A stretch of 64,000 nt of DNA from Natrinema salinisoli (GTDB taxonomy: Archaea; Halobacteriota; Halobacteria; Halobacteriales; Natrialbaceae), in contig NZ_CP084469.1 of NCBI RefSeq assembly GCF_020405205.1, positions 2,728,001 to 2,792,000 on the forward strand. The letters run 5' to 3'. The position numbers and the translations under genes are program-made. Below the pieces are notes generated by a model. That model saw only the letters and a list, made by a program, of their open reading frames with translations, did no database searches and was not told where the DNA came from. Below, piece by piece: positions 24,157-32,643 of this stretch (position 1 is its first letter; every line of letters begins with the position of its first letter).

Positions 24157-24753
24157 ATGACTGCAATCGTCTTTGATCTGGACGGGACGCTGCTCCGCAC
24201 CGACCGAGAGTATCGGAACCTGCTGGCGAACGCGATCGCGGACGTTCGCGGAGAGGCCCCCGAGGAGTGGCTCGAGGCCTACGACGAGGCTTTCTTCGAC
24301 CTCTTTTCGGCGTTCAAACCCGACCCGGTACGGCGGGCGTTCGGTCGAATCGACGGCTGTTCAGATCCGGAAGCGTACGCGAGAGCACTCCACGAGACGG
24401 AAATCGAGTCGCTGTCCCCGCCCCAGAACGCTCACGACGACCTCGAGCGGCTGGCCGAATCGTTCGAGCTCGGAGTGCTCACGAACGGCGTTCGCGACTG
24501 GCAGCTGGCGAAGCTTCGAGCACACGACCTCGAGGACAATTTCGACGCGATCGTCGCTTCCTACGAAGTCGGTGCGCACAAGCCGGACGCGGCACCGTAT
24601 CGGGCGCTCGAGGAGCGACTCCCGGCGGATCGACACGGAATGGTCGGAGATAGCGGGTCCGACGTCGACGGGGCGAACAACGCTGGCTGGTCTGTCTACC
24701 GGTACGATGGCGGCGGATTCGGAGACCTTCCGGAGAATCTCTTTCGGAGTTGA
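24157..24753 (+). CDS. HAD-superfamily hydrolase
   Basis: 198 residues. HAD motif I is FDLDGTLL with nucleophile D7 and acid/base D9; motif II is in GVLTNGVRDW; motif III lysine is in VGAHKPDAAPY; motif IV is MVGDSGSDVDGANNAGW. The inserted helical cap lies between residues 15 and 90. This is the small-phosphatase (phosphoglycolate-phosphatase-like) branch; the substrate is not determined. It starts about 125 bases after repeat R2. Confidence 0.88.
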   Translation: MTAIVFDLDGTLLRTDREYRNLLANAIADVRGEAPEEWLEAYDEAFFDLFSAFKPDPVRRAFGRIDGCSDPEAYARALHETEIESLSPPQNAHDDLERLAESFELGVLTNGVRDWQLAKLRAHDLEDNFDAIVASYEVGAHKPDAAPYRALEERLPADRHGMVGDSGSDVDGANNAGWSVYRYDGGGFGDLPENLFRS

Positions 24754-24784
24754 CCCCTGACGGGATCTCGCTGTTCCGGGTGCG

Positions 24785-25168
24785 TCAGTACGTCTGATAC
24801 GATGCCGAGCCGATATCGATCCGAACGAGCGTGTTGTCGGCGTACGCCTCGGCGTCCGCGTCGTACTTCTCGTTGATCCGGCGACGGGCAGCCGCAGTCT
24901 CGTCCGCGTCGTCGACCACCGTCGCCGTTCCCAGCAGCGTCACCATCCACTCGGTCCGCCCGGCCTCGTCTTTCTGTACCGAGAGGGCGACCTGCGGATT
25001 CTGCCGGATATTCGCCAGCTTCCGGCCGGTCGTCACGATCTCCACGGTTTCGTCGGCGTACCGGTACCAGACCGGCGCGACGTGGGGCCGTCCGTCCACG
25101 CTGGTCGCCAGATGCGCCATCAGCGGCTCGCTCTCGAGCAGTCGTGCCGCGCGGGATGGGACCGTCAC
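24785..25168 (-). CDS. PPOX-class split-barrel protein (F420 or FMN binding)
   Basis: 127 residues from a GTG at 25168. Typical sequence order: MAHLATSVDGRPHVAPVWYRY, VEIVTTGRKLANIRQNPQVALSV, and WMVTLLGTATVVDD. These are the strands lining the cofactor in pyridoxamine-5'-phosphate-oxidase-like proteins. GTG is preferred because the longer frame upstream is Arg-rich and unlike the family. It may be a small-molecule reductase using F420H2, in keeping with F420 genes elsewhere in the window (inference). Confidence 0.82.
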   Translation of the reverse strand: MTVPSRAARLLESEPLMAHLATSVDGRPHVAPVWYRYADETVEIVTTGRKLANIRQNPQVALSVQKDEAGRTEWMVTLLGTATVVDDADETAAARRRINEKYDADAEAYADNTLVRIDIGSASYQTY

Positions 25169-25448
25169 GATACCGTTCCGGACGGCAGTCGCAAAAAACG
25201 ATGGCCATGCACTGACAGCCGTCGCCGGTCGACGTGGACCCGGTCGAACGACGTCGGTCGGATCGGGTGTGGGACCCGTACGATCGCCGGCGTCGCGGTC
25301 CCGCTCGTCTCGTCGCGGGCGGTCACGAACGAGCACTCGGTGGGATCCGCCGGTCACCGACGTCCCTCGAGACGATCACCGCTGACGGATTTCGCTCTCG
25401 AGTAGCCACACTGCTTATTACGCGGTCTTCCGTTTGCGCTACGTATTC

Positions 25449-25455
25449 AGGAGGT
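25449..25455 (+). promoter_or_regulatory. Shine-Dalgarno sequence of the PAS/GAF kinase
   Basis: AGGAGGT ends 3 bases before the ATG at 25459. It decides the start in favour of MTGPTATPA over a much longer frame, and is notable where many neighbours look leaderless. Confidence 0.7.
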
Positions 25456-25458
25456 TCT

Positions 25459-27762
25459 ATGACTGGCCCGACCGCGACACCGGCTGAAGCCACTCCCAGC
25501 GGACGAGCCGTCACGGTGATCTTCGTCGGCGAGGACGGGGCGGCCGACGACGCGATTCCGAGCGCGCTCGAGCGGGCGAACGACCGCCTGACGGTCGAGA
25601 GCGTCACTGACGAGGCCGAAGTGCGCGAGCGCGTTCGGACGGGACGCGCGGACTGTCTCGTGAGCCGACCGTCGGCGGCGGACCCCGATCACTGTTCGCT
25701 TCTCGAACTGGTCCGGACGGAAGACTCACAGCTACCGCTCTTCTTCGTCACCGACGGCCGGGACGAAGCGACTGCGAGCGACTTGCTCGAGGCCGGCGCA
25801 ACGGGTTGCGTCTCCGAATCGGTCGCGCTCGACGGGACCCGGCTCGCGACGCGAATCGAGCGGGCGGTCGAACGGCGAATGGAGCGACGAGACCTCGAGG
25901 CGTCGGCAATCCGGTTTCGTGCGTTCACCGAGAACGCCTCGTTCGTCGTCCTCACGGCTGACGACGACGGCGTGGTCCAGTACGCGAACGACGCCGTCGA
26001 GACGGTCCTCGGGTACGAGCCGGCCGAAGTCGTCGGGGAGCGCCTCACCACGTTGATCCCGGACCGGTACCAGAACCGACACCGCGAGGCGATCGCACGC
26101 TATCTGGAGACCGGCGAGCGAGGAATCGATTGGGACTGGGTCGAACTGTCCGCCCGCCACGCCGAGGGCCGCGAGGTCCCGATCGGCGTCTCGTTCGGCG
26201 AAGCCGTCGTCGACGGCGACCACCTCTTTACCGCGGTTATCAGGGACATTACGGATCGCAAGCGCCTCGAGCGCGAACGCGAGGCCACCCTCGAGCGGAT
26301 CGCCGACGCCTTCGTCTCGGTCGACGCCGACTGGGAGTACACCTACGTCAACGAGCAGGCGGTCGAACTCCTCGACCGGCCTCGCGAGGAGCTCATCGGG
26401 GCGAAGATGCGGTCGGTGTTTCCCGCCGTCGTCGACAGTGAGATCGAGCGCCAACTCGAGCGAGCCTTCGCCGATCAGACCGCCGTCAGCTTCACCGAGT
26501 ACGCCGGGCCCCTCGAGAAGTGGTTGGAGATTCGGGCGTACCCGTCCGAGGACGGTCTTTCGATCTTCTTTACCGATGTCTCCGACCGGATTCGGGCCGA
26601 GGAGAAACTCGAGGCGAGCGTCACGGCGCTGCAAGCGCTGTACGATATCTCGACGAAACCCGACGCGTCGCTCGAAGAGAAGCTCCCGGAGCTGCTCGAG
26701 CTCGGCTGCGAGTACCTGGATCTCCCCTACGGATTCATGACCCGGATCAACCTCGACGAGCGGACCCAGACCGTCGTCGAATCCCGGAGCGATCACCCGC
26801 TCCTCCAGCAGGGGGAATCCTGTCCGCTCTCCGAAGCCTACTGTCGGAAGACGATCAAGACCCACGAGCTCGTCACCGTGGCGAACGCTCCCGACGAGGG
26901 GTGGACCGGCGATCCCGCCTACGAACTGTTCGAACTCGGCAGCTACGTCGGCGCGAAGGTGACCGTCGACGGCACCATCTGGGGCACCCTCTGCTTCGCC
27001 TCGAGCGATCCCCGCGAGGGCGACGGCTTCTCCGAGGCCGAACGGACGCTGGTCAAGCTGATGGCCAAGTGGGTCAGCTACGAGACCGAACGCACGCAGT
27101 CCCGCGAGACCCTCGAGCGGCAGAACGATCGACTCCAGGAGTTCACGAGCGTCATCAGTCACGACTTGCGGAATCCGCTGAACGTCGCCCAGGGATCGCT
27201 GGAACTCGCTCGAGAGGGCGACCGGTCCCAGCTCGAGGCCTGCGAGGAGGCCCTCGACAGGATGGAGACGCTGATCGAGGACCTGCTCACGCTGGCCGAA
27301 CAGGGGGCGACGACGGCCGACCGCGAGCCGGTCTCGATCCGCGAGCTCGCGACCGCTTCCTGGTCGATGGTCGACACCGACGACGCCGCCCTCGACGTCG
27401 AGGGAGAGCCCTGGATCGAGGCCGATCCCGACCGGCTCCGGCAGCTACTCGAGAACCTGTTCCGAAACGCCCTCGATCACGGGGTTCCCGACGGTCGTTC
27501 CAGCGCCGAGCTGACCGTTACGGTCGGTGAGTGTGCAGACGGGTTCTACGTCGCCGACTCCGGGCGGGGAATACCCGCGGAGGAGCGCGAGGACGTCTTC
27601 GACGTCGGCTATACCACGGCCGAAGACGGGACCGGGTTCGGACTCGGCATCGTCACGCGGGTCGCCGACGCCCACGGCTGGGACCTCGCGGTGACCGAAA
27701 GCGAGTCGGGCGGCGCTCGCTTCGAGCTGACCGGCGTCGATCGACCGCGCGACGCTCGCTGA
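25459..27762 (+). CDS. Receiver-like/PAS-PAS-GAF sensor histidine kinase
   Basis: 767 residues, soluble. Residues 1-145 look like a response-regulator receiver, but where the phosphorylated Asp is expected (DCLVSR) there is Arg, so it is probably non-phosphorylatable. Two PAS domains follow (about 155-275 and 285-390; 'VVQYANDAVETVLGYEPAEV', 'YTYVNEQAVELLDRPREEL'), then a GAF domain (about 400-545) with CPLSEAYC. The kinase core has H568 in ISHDLRNPL, an N-box LENLFRNALDHG, and ATP-lid motifs VADSGRGIP and GTGFGLGIV. This is a cytoplasmic signal-input kinase; no cognate regulator gene is adjacent. Confidence 0.9.
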   Translation: MTGPTATPAEATPSGRAVTVIFVGEDGAADDAIPSALERANDRLTVESVTDEAEVRERVRTGRADCLVSRPSAADPDHCSLLELVRTEDSQLPLFFVTDGRDEATASDLLEAGATGCVSESVALDGTRLATRIERAVERRMERRDLEASAIRFRAFTENASFVVLTADDDGVVQYANDAVETVLGYEPAEVVGERLTTLIPDRYQNRHREAIARYLETGERGIDWDWVELSARHAEGREVPIGVSFGEAVVDGDHLFTAVIRDITDRKRLEREREATLERIADAFVSVDADWEYTYVNEQAVELLDRPREELIGAKMRSVFPAVVDSEIERQLERAFADQTAVSFTEYAGPLEKWLEIRAYPSEDGLSIFFTDVSDRIRAEEKLEASVTALQALYDISTKPDASLEEKLPELLELGCEYLDLPYGFMTRINLDERTQTVVESRSDHPLLQQGESCPLSEAYCRKTIKTHELVTVANAPDEGWTGDPAYELFELGSYVGAKVTVDGTIWGTLCFASSDPREGDGFSEAERTLVKLMAKWVSYETERTQSRETLERQNDRLQEFTSVISHDLRNPLNVAQGSLELAREGDRSQLEACEEALDRMETLIEDLLTLAEQGATTADREPVSIRELATASWSMVDTDDAALDVEGEPWIEADPDRLRQLLENLFRNALDHGVPDGRSSAELTVTVGECADGFYVADSGRGIPAEEREDVFDVGYTTAEDGTGFGLGIVTRVADAHGWDLAVTESESGGARFELTGVDRPRDAR

Positions 27763-27777
27763 TCCCGTGGCGCGAAG

Positions 27778-27785
27778 CTTTTTAC
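27778..27785 (+). promoter_or_regulatory. TATA-like box of pdxT
   Basis: CTTTTTAC lies 23-30 bases before the pdxT ATG, consistent with a leaderless start. Confidence 0.45.
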
Positions 27786-27807
27786 TGCACCGTCCATACC
27801 CGCGCCC

Positions 27808-28431
27808 ATGTCACTGACTGCGGGCGTCGTCGCGGTTCAGGGCGACGTCGAGGAACACGCCGCCGCCATCGAACGCGCCGCGGCGGCCCGCGACCGCGAG
27901 GTCACGGTCCGCGAGATCCGCGATTCGGGAATCGTCCCCGACTGCGACCTGCTGGCGATGCCCGGCGGCGAGTCGACGACCATCTCCCGACTGCTCCACA
28001 GCGAGGGCATTGCCCCCGAGATCCGAGATCACGTGGCCGCCGACAAGCCCCTGCTCGCCACCTGTGCCGGCCTGATCGTCGCCTCGAGCGACGCCGGCGA
28101 CGATCGAGTCGAGGAACTCGGACTTGTCGACGTGAGCGTCGAGCGAAACGCCTTCGGCCGCCAGAAGGACAGCTTCGAAGCGCCGCTCGACGTCGCGGGC
28201 CTCGAGGAGCCGTATCCGGCGGTGTTCATTCGCGCACCCGCCATCGACGACGTCGCCAGCGGCGACGCCGAGGTGTTGGCCTCCTGGGACGGTCGCCCGG
28301 TCGCCGTGAAACAGGGGCCGGTCGTCGGCACCGCCTTCCACCCGGAACTGACCCCCGATAGCCGCATCCACGGGCTGGCCTTCTTCGAGAACGACGACGC
28401 CGACGTCCCCGCGGGCGAGCGGGCACAGTAA
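27808..28431 (+). CDS. pdxT: Pyridoxal 5'-phosphate synthase glutaminase subunit PdxT
   Basis: 207 residues of the class-I glutamine amidotransferase type specific for PLP synthase. It liberates ammonia from glutamine for PdxS. Signatures: GVVAVQGDVEEH, MPGGESTTISRLL, the nucleophile C86 in LLATCAGLIV, and the catalytic His and Glu in VVGTAFHPELT. FGRQKDSFE and FIRAPAI are typical of the subunit interface. The partner PdxS is not in the window. Length matches the family. Confidence 0.95.
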   Translation: MSLTAGVVAVQGDVEEHAAAIERAAAARDREVTVREIRDSGIVPDCDLLAMPGGESTTISRLLHSEGIAPEIRDHVAADKPLLATCAGLIVASSDAGDDRVEELGLVDVSVERNAFGRQKDSFEAPLDVAGLEEPYPAVFIRAPAIDDVASGDAEVLASWDGRPVAVKQGPVVGTAFHPELTPDSRIHGLAFFENDDADVPAGERAQ

Positions 28432-28527
28432 TCTGTCCCGCGCGGTGAGAAGGGGCCGATTACCGCTCGAGGCCGGAGCGAACCCGGCGACTGTTTTATT
28501 TCGCTCCGTGATGTCGACTTCGGGCGT

Positions 28528-29517
28528 ATGTCGAACGACCACGACGCAGACCACGAGGTAGCCGCCAGCGACGAAACGACCCACAGCGCGTGGGACAACG
28601 GCCTCGAACCGGTGCGGACCGTCGAGCCCGGAGACATCGTCCGCTTCACGTGCGAGGACTCGACGGGCGGACAGCTCGGTCCCGATTCGACGCTTGCCGA
28701 CGTCGCCAGCCTCGACATCGATCAGGTCCACACGCTGACCGGCCCCGTCGCGATCGAGGGCGTTCGACCGGGCGACGTCCTCGAGGTCGAACTGCTCGCG
28801 GTCGACCACCAGGGGTGGGGGTATACGCTGGTCCTCCCGGGCGAAGCCGAACTCGGTCTCCTGGCCGACGAATTTCCGGAGCCGGAGCTGTACGTCTGGG
28901 AGTTCGAGGGCGGCGACGACGGCGACGTCGGTCGGTTCGCGAACGGCATCGAGGTGCCGCTCGATCCGTTCCCCGGCATCATGGGCGTCGCGCCCGCCGA
29001 GGACGGCACGCACGAGACGTTCCCGCCGCGGTCGGTCGGCGGGAATATGGACATCAAACAGCTCACGGCGGGCTCGACGGTGTATCTGCCCGTCGCGGTC
29101 GACGGGGCGCTGTTCAGCGTCGGCGACGGTCACGCCGCCCAGGGCGACGGCGAAGTCTGTGGAACCGGCATCGAGGCACCGATGACCGTCACCTGTCGAT
29201 TCGACCGCCGAACGGACCTGTCGATCGACCAGCCCCAGTTCGAGACCACGGGGCCGTTCACCCCGACCGGACGGGACGAGCCGATGTACGGCACGACGGG
29301 GATCGCGGACGACCTGATGGCCGCGACCAGAGCGGCCGTCCGGAACATGATCGACCATCTCGTCGACGAGCGCGGACTCGAGCGGAGCGAGGCCTACGTC
29401 CTGTGTTCGGTGGCCGTCGACCTGAAGATCAATGAGGTCGTCAACGCCCCGAACTGGGTCGTCTCCGCGTACCTTCCGGAAGGCCTCTTTCCGGCAGACC
29501 AGCGTCGATCGACGTGA
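28528..29517 (+). CDS. Acetamidase/formamidase family protein
   Basis: 329 residues. Recognised by HSAWDNGLEPV, DVLEVELLAVDHQGWGYT, IEVPLDPFPGIMGVAPAE, PRSVGGNMDIKQLTAGSTVYLPV, FSVGDGHAAQGDGEVCGTGIE and SVAVDLKINEVVN. The His and Asp in VGDGHAAQGDGE are the metal-binding residues of the family, which hydrolyse formamide/acetamide to ammonia. It probably supplies nitrogen in the cytoplasm. A TATA-like TTTTATT lies about 30 bases upstream of the ATG. Confidence 0.92.
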   Translation: MSNDHDADHEVAASDETTHSAWDNGLEPVRTVEPGDIVRFTCEDSTGGQLGPDSTLADVASLDIDQVHTLTGPVAIEGVRPGDVLEVELLAVDHQGWGYTLVLPGEAELGLLADEFPEPELYVWEFEGGDDGDVGRFANGIEVPLDPFPGIMGVAPAEDGTHETFPPRSVGGNMDIKQLTAGSTVYLPVAVDGALFSVGDGHAAQGDGEVCGTGIEAPMTVTCRFDRRTDLSIDQPQFETTGPFTPTGRDEPMYGTTGIADDLMAATRAAVRNMIDHLVDERGLERSEAYVLCSVAVDLKINEVVNAPNWVVSAYLPEGLFPADQRRST

Positions 29518-29557
29518 TAGGACGGGACCGACCCGTTGGGTCCGACCGGTGGTAGGC

Positions 29558-29564
29558 ATTTATT
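29558..29564 (+). promoter_or_regulatory. TATA-like box for the small ORF plus Bat-type regulator
   Basis: ATTTATT lies 22-28 bases before the ATG of the 27-codon frame at 29586 and 100 bases before the regulator start, so transcription should begin at or next to the small frame. Confidence 0.45.
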
Positions 29565-29585
29565 CGTCGGCACCGTACCGGAGAC

Positions 29586-29669
29586 ATGTACTGGAATCGA
29601 GCTACGGAGTCATCGGCCGATCGACTCGAGGAGAATCTCGCTGACCGCGAGCGGACGCGAACGCGATGA
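29586..29669 (+). CDS. 27-residue upstream ORF coupled to the Bat-type regulator
   Basis: ATG to tga encodes MYWNRATESSADRLEENLAD followed by a basic end. Its stop overlaps the regulator start codon as ATGA, the classic arrangement for translational coupling. A TATA-like box sits at the leaderless distance from this ATG rather than from the regulator. The peptide may be a coupling leader with no function of its own. Confidence 0.4.
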   Translation: MYWNRATESSADRLEENLADRERTRTR

Positions 29670-30811
29670 CCGACCCAGCGAGCGGCGTTCGCGACGACGG
29701 ATCGTCCGAACGGGAGCGGAACGACGACGAGTCGCCGGAGGCGCTTCCCGAGGGCCTCGCGCAACGACTCTTCGACGCGTGTCCGGTCGGGACCGTCGTG
29801 ATCGATTCGGCCGGCAGCGTCGCCTTCGCGAACGAACGCGCCTCGGAGGCGCTCGGACTCCCGCGCGAGGAGATCGTCGGCCGACCGTTCGATCCCTCCG
29901 AGTGGACCGTCTCCTACGACGACGGAACGCCGGTCTCCGTGGACGACCACCCCGTCACGCGCGTCTTCGAGACGGGAACACCCCAGTTCGGCTTCGAACA
30001 CTGGATCGAACGCCCGGACGGAACCCAGCGGTGGTTCTCGAGCAACGCCGCACCTCTGTTCGACAAAAACGGCGGCGTCGAGTACGTCGTCGTCGCGTTC
30101 GAGGACGTGACGTCGTTGAAGCGACGCGAGAAGCGCCTGACCAGCGACCACGTCAGACTGCTCGAGTTCCGCACGGACGAGTCGGCGGTCCCGCCCTCGA
30201 TCCGGGTCGAGGACGGCGAAACGCGGGTCGAAATCGACTCCGTCGTCTCGCTGCCGGACGGAACCACCGTCCAGTACATGGGAACGTCGGATCTCGCCGC
30301 GAGCGACTTCGTCACCGCCGTCGAAGAGGTCCCCCACTACCTCGACGTGCGATTGCTCAGTTCGGTCGGCGGTCACAATCGAGTCGAAGCGCACTCGGAA
30401 TCGGAGACGGTCGCCCACATGTTCTCCTCGCTCGGCGGTCGCCCCCGCGAGATCGTCGTCGCGCCCGACGAGGTCAGGTTCCGCGGCGAGCTCCCCGGCG
30501 ATGTGGACCACCGGAAGGCCGCGGACGGGATTCGGCGGTTCCACGACACGGTCGAACTGGTGTCCGAGGAACTCGTCTACTCGCCCTCGCTCCTGTACGA
30601 TATCGTCGCCGATGCGCTCACCGACCGGCAGTTGACCACGCTCGATGCCGCGTACTTCAGCGGGTACTTCGACACGCCGCGGTCGAGCACCGGTGACGAG
30701 TTGGCCGACCGGTTCGGCGTCACCCGCCAGACCTTCAATCAGCACCTCCGCAAGGCGGAGCAGACCGTCTTCCAGCATCTCTTCGAGAAGTCCGGCGCGG
30801 ACGCTGACTAG
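29666..30811 (+). CDS. PAS-domain transcription regulator with HTH Bat-type domain
   Basis: 381 residues. A PAS domain (about 30-150) is recognised by VVIDSAGSVAFANERASEAL and WFSSNAAPLFDKNGGVEYVV. The middle is the GAF-like region common to bacterio-opsin activator relatives. The C-terminus has the HTH_10 domain: LTDRQLTTLDAAYFSGYFD, then ELADRFGVTRQTFNQHLRKAE as helix-turn-helix. Such proteins couple a sensed signal (redox, light or ligand) to transcription. No heme/flavin-specific motif is visible in the PAS domain. Confidence 0.9.
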   Translation: MTDPASGVRDDGSSERERNDDESPEALPEGLAQRLFDACPVGTVVIDSAGSVAFANERASEALGLPREEIVGRPFDPSEWTVSYDDGTPVSVDDHPVTRVFETGTPQFGFEHWIERPDGTQRWFSSNAAPLFDKNGGVEYVVVAFEDVTSLKRREKRLTSDHVRLLEFRTDESAVPPSIRVEDGETRVEIDSVVSLPDGTTVQYMGTSDLAASDFVTAVEEVPHYLDVRLLSSVGGHNRVEAHSESETVAHMFSSLGGRPREIVVAPDEVRFRGELPGDVDHRKAADGIRRFHDTVELVSEELVYSPSLLYDIVADALTDRQLTTLDAAYFSGYFDTPRSSTGDELADRFGVTRQTFNQHLRKAEQTVFQHLFEKSGADAD

Positions 30812-30854
30812 TCAGCGCCACCGCTTAGAACGTCGGCTGGGATACTGGCTCTCA

Positions 30855-31184
30855 ATGAGCAATGACACGGCCCACTCCGATTCCTCTTCCGCTCGATCGC
30901 TCGGTACTGACAGTTCGGCATACGATTCCATCGGGGACCCGTTTCACGGTCGATTCGACGACGGGTCCGAGGTAATCCTCGCGATCGTCGAAACCGTGGC
31001 CGCCGCGACGGATCGCGACCTCACCGCGATGTCCCCCCTCTACGATACCGTCGATCCGGAGTCGCTCACCGACCTCGTGACCTCCGCTCGAGACCGACCC
31101 ATCGAGGTTTCCTTTTCGTACGAGGGCTGTCGGGTGACCGTCTCGAGCGACGGGCACGTCGTCGTCGACCCGGCGGAGAACTGA
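30855..31184 (+). CDS. HalOD1 output-domain protein
   Basis: 109 residues. The core reads AIVETVAAATDRDLTAMSPLYDTVDPESL, then VSFSYEGCRVTVSSDGHVVV, which identifies the HalOD1 domain, a haloarchaea-specific signalling output module. Its ligand or partner is unknown. It follows the Bat-type regulator by 43 bases on the same strand, so the two may form a signalling unit. Confidence 0.85.
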   Translation: MSNDTAHSDSSSARSLGTDSSAYDSIGDPFHGRFDDGSEVILAIVETVAAATDRDLTAMSPLYDTVDPESLTDLVTSARDRPIEVSFSYEGCRVTVSSDGHVVVDPAEN

Positions 31185-31322
31185 GCGTCCGCAAGTCGCA
31201 GATTCGAAGCCCGTGTCGGAACCGAGAGACGAACTCGGACGGATCGAATACGCGTGCGAAAAATCGACTCCCCGGAGAGCTCCCACTCTCCCGTTTCCGT
31301 GACTCGAGCCGACCGACCCCGG

Positions 31323-31490
31323 TTATTCGGAGTCGGACGACTCGAGCGCGCCAGGTGCGACCTGGCAGCCACACGGCGCGACGACGGCCGTAATCGGCCC
31401 GCTGGTGGCCGTCATCGTCACCGGATTCCCGCAGCCGGGACAGGCGGGAAGTGAGTCCGGTGCGGACGAATCGGCGTCGTCAGCAGGCAT
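31323..31490 (-). CDS. Zinc-ribbon microprotein (paralogue 2, 55 residues)
   Basis: ATG at 31490 to taa. After a short acidic N-terminus the metal site is CPGC (C17, C20), 19 residues, then PCGCQV (C40, C42), ending PGALESSDSE. Spacing C-x2-C-x19-C-x-C is identical to the protein at 23398-23628, and shared residues (LP, GP, PCGC, V-PG-LE) make common ancestry certain. It is preceded by structured element B (31570-31743), 79 bases upstream. A four-cysteine zinc knuckle is the likely fold. Confidence 0.8.
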   Translation of the reverse strand: MPADDADSSAPDSLPACPGCGNPVTMTATSGPITAVVAPCGCQVAPGALESSDSE

Positions 31491-31569
31491 GTGGTCTCCG
31501 ACGGGTCGGACTCGAGAGTGCGAGTTTCAGCGCTCTTGCTCCGCGTAAGAGGCGATACGACGGTCGTTC

Positions 31570-31743
31570 GGGACGTTTATATCCCAGTAAGATGTACGAA
31601 ATCATGGCTTCGAGACCGCGCTGGTTTGGAAGCCACGTCTCGGGTGCTCTAACACCCGGGGCATTTCGACGCATGCCCCCTGCGGCGGATTGGAGCGTCG
31701 CTTCCATTCTAATCGTTGACGTGATAGTACTTATGACTAATGC
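31570..31743 (-). ncRNA. Conserved structured element, copy B (putative ncRNA or leader)
   Basis: Homologous to 23143-23317 end to end and of the same length. On the minus strand it begins GCATTAGTCATAAGT and ends GGGATATAAACGTCCC. Stems at the equivalent places, in plus-strand numbering: GGGGCAT 31658-31664 with ATGCCCC 31673-31679 (seven pairs, two more than in copy A); CGGGTG 31641-31646 with CACCCG 31653-31658; GGCTTC with GAAGCC enclosing a shorter inner stem ACC/GGT in place of AATCCC/GGGATT. Pairing is kept although arm sequences differ, which supports an RNA structure. It precedes the minus-strand zinc-ribbon gene. Confidence 0.5.
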
Positions 31744-31872
31744 TAAATAGTATGGAATAGTCCCGATCGGCTTGGAAACTGCCAGCAGATCGCTGCGGCC
31801 GTCTCGACGGGCGCCTCCCTGCATGCATTCGCGACCGGACATGTTTTCTCCCTGCTTCCCGACGGTCTGAGT

Positions 31873-32340
31873 ATGCAGGCATCCATCGACGCGGTTCGCG
31901 TCGCGGGGACGCCCCAGGGACCGGTCCCGGTAGTCGTCCTCGCCATCGAGGGCGAGGACGACGTCGTGCCGATCTTCATCGGCTTCAGCGAGGCGACCAG
32001 CATCGCCCGCGGCCTCGAGGCCGAAGATATCGGACGACCGCTGACCCACGATCTCCTCCTGGACGTCATGGAGGAACTCGGGAGTCGAATCGACCGCGTC
32101 GTCGTCAACGAAATCAAGGAACGGGGCGACGGACAGGGTGGGACCTACATCGCCGACATCCACCTCGAGACGCCCCGCGGCGAGACGGTCGTCGACGCCC
32201 GCCCGAGCGACTCGCTCGCGCTGGCGGCCCGGACGAACGCGCCGATCGAAGTGGCCGAGGAGGTCTTCGCGGACAGCCGAGACGACAGGGAAAAGTTCGA
32301 CGAACTCGAAGACATCCGCAACGTGTCGGGTGACATCTAG
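31873..32340 (+). CDS. Bifunctional nuclease (BFN/DUF151) family protein
   Basis: 155 residues. Core signatures are PVPVVVLAIEGEDDVVPIFIGFSEATSIARGLEAE (read as two segments around residues 14-50), RPLTHDLLLDVMEELG, TYIADIHLET and VDARPSDSLALAARTNAPI. The family was named for plant bifunctional nucleases; in Thermotoga a homologue structure is known without a settled activity. Its stop codon is directly followed by the ATG of hisE with no spacer, so the two are co-translated. Confidence 0.9.
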   Translation: MQASIDAVRVAGTPQGPVPVVVLAIEGEDDVVPIFIGFSEATSIARGLEAEDIGRPLTHDLLLDVMEELGSRIDRVVVNEIKERGDGQGGTYIADIHLETPRGETVVDARPSDSLALAARTNAPIEVAEEVFADSRDDREKFDELEDIRNVSGDI

Positions 32341-32625
32341 ATGGACGACGTGCTCGAGGACCTGTTCGCCGTCATCGAAGACCGGAAGGAAACGCTGCCC
32401 GAGGACTCCTACACCGCCTCGCTGTTCACCCACGAGAAAGGCGAGAACGAAGTGCTGGAGAAGCTCGGCGAGGAGACGACCGAACTCGTGCTCGCCGCGA
32501 AAGACGACGACCGCGAGGAGATCGCTCACGAGAGCGCCGACATCGTCTACCACCTGCTCGTCCTGCTCGCGATGAAGGACATGGAGCTCTCGGACCTCGA
32601 GGCGGAACTCGAGTCGCGGCGCTGA
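32341..32625 (+). CDS. hisE: Phosphoribosyl-ATP pyrophosphatase HisE
   Basis: 94 residues, the standard length for stand-alone HisE. All-alpha MazG-like fold with the metal-binding motif EKLGEETTELVLAAKDDD and ESADIVYHLLVLLA, in which paired Glu/Asp residues hold magnesium. It hydrolyses PR-ATP to PR-AMP in histidine synthesis. No other his gene is adjacent; coupling to the DUF151 gene is by direct stop-start abutment (tag-atg). Confidence 0.93.
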   Translation: MDDVLEDLFAVIEDRKETLPEDSYTASLFTHEKGENEVLEKLGEETTELVLAAKDDDREEIAHESADIVYHLLVLLAMKDMELSDLEAELESRR

Positions 32626-32643
32626 GCCGAAGCGAGGAGACTC

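Noticed and set aside
31195-31260. tRNA-like segment (CAGATTCGAAGCCC)
   Set aside because: The surrounding sequence does not fold into a cloverleaf and no CCA-proximal acceptor pairing is seen.
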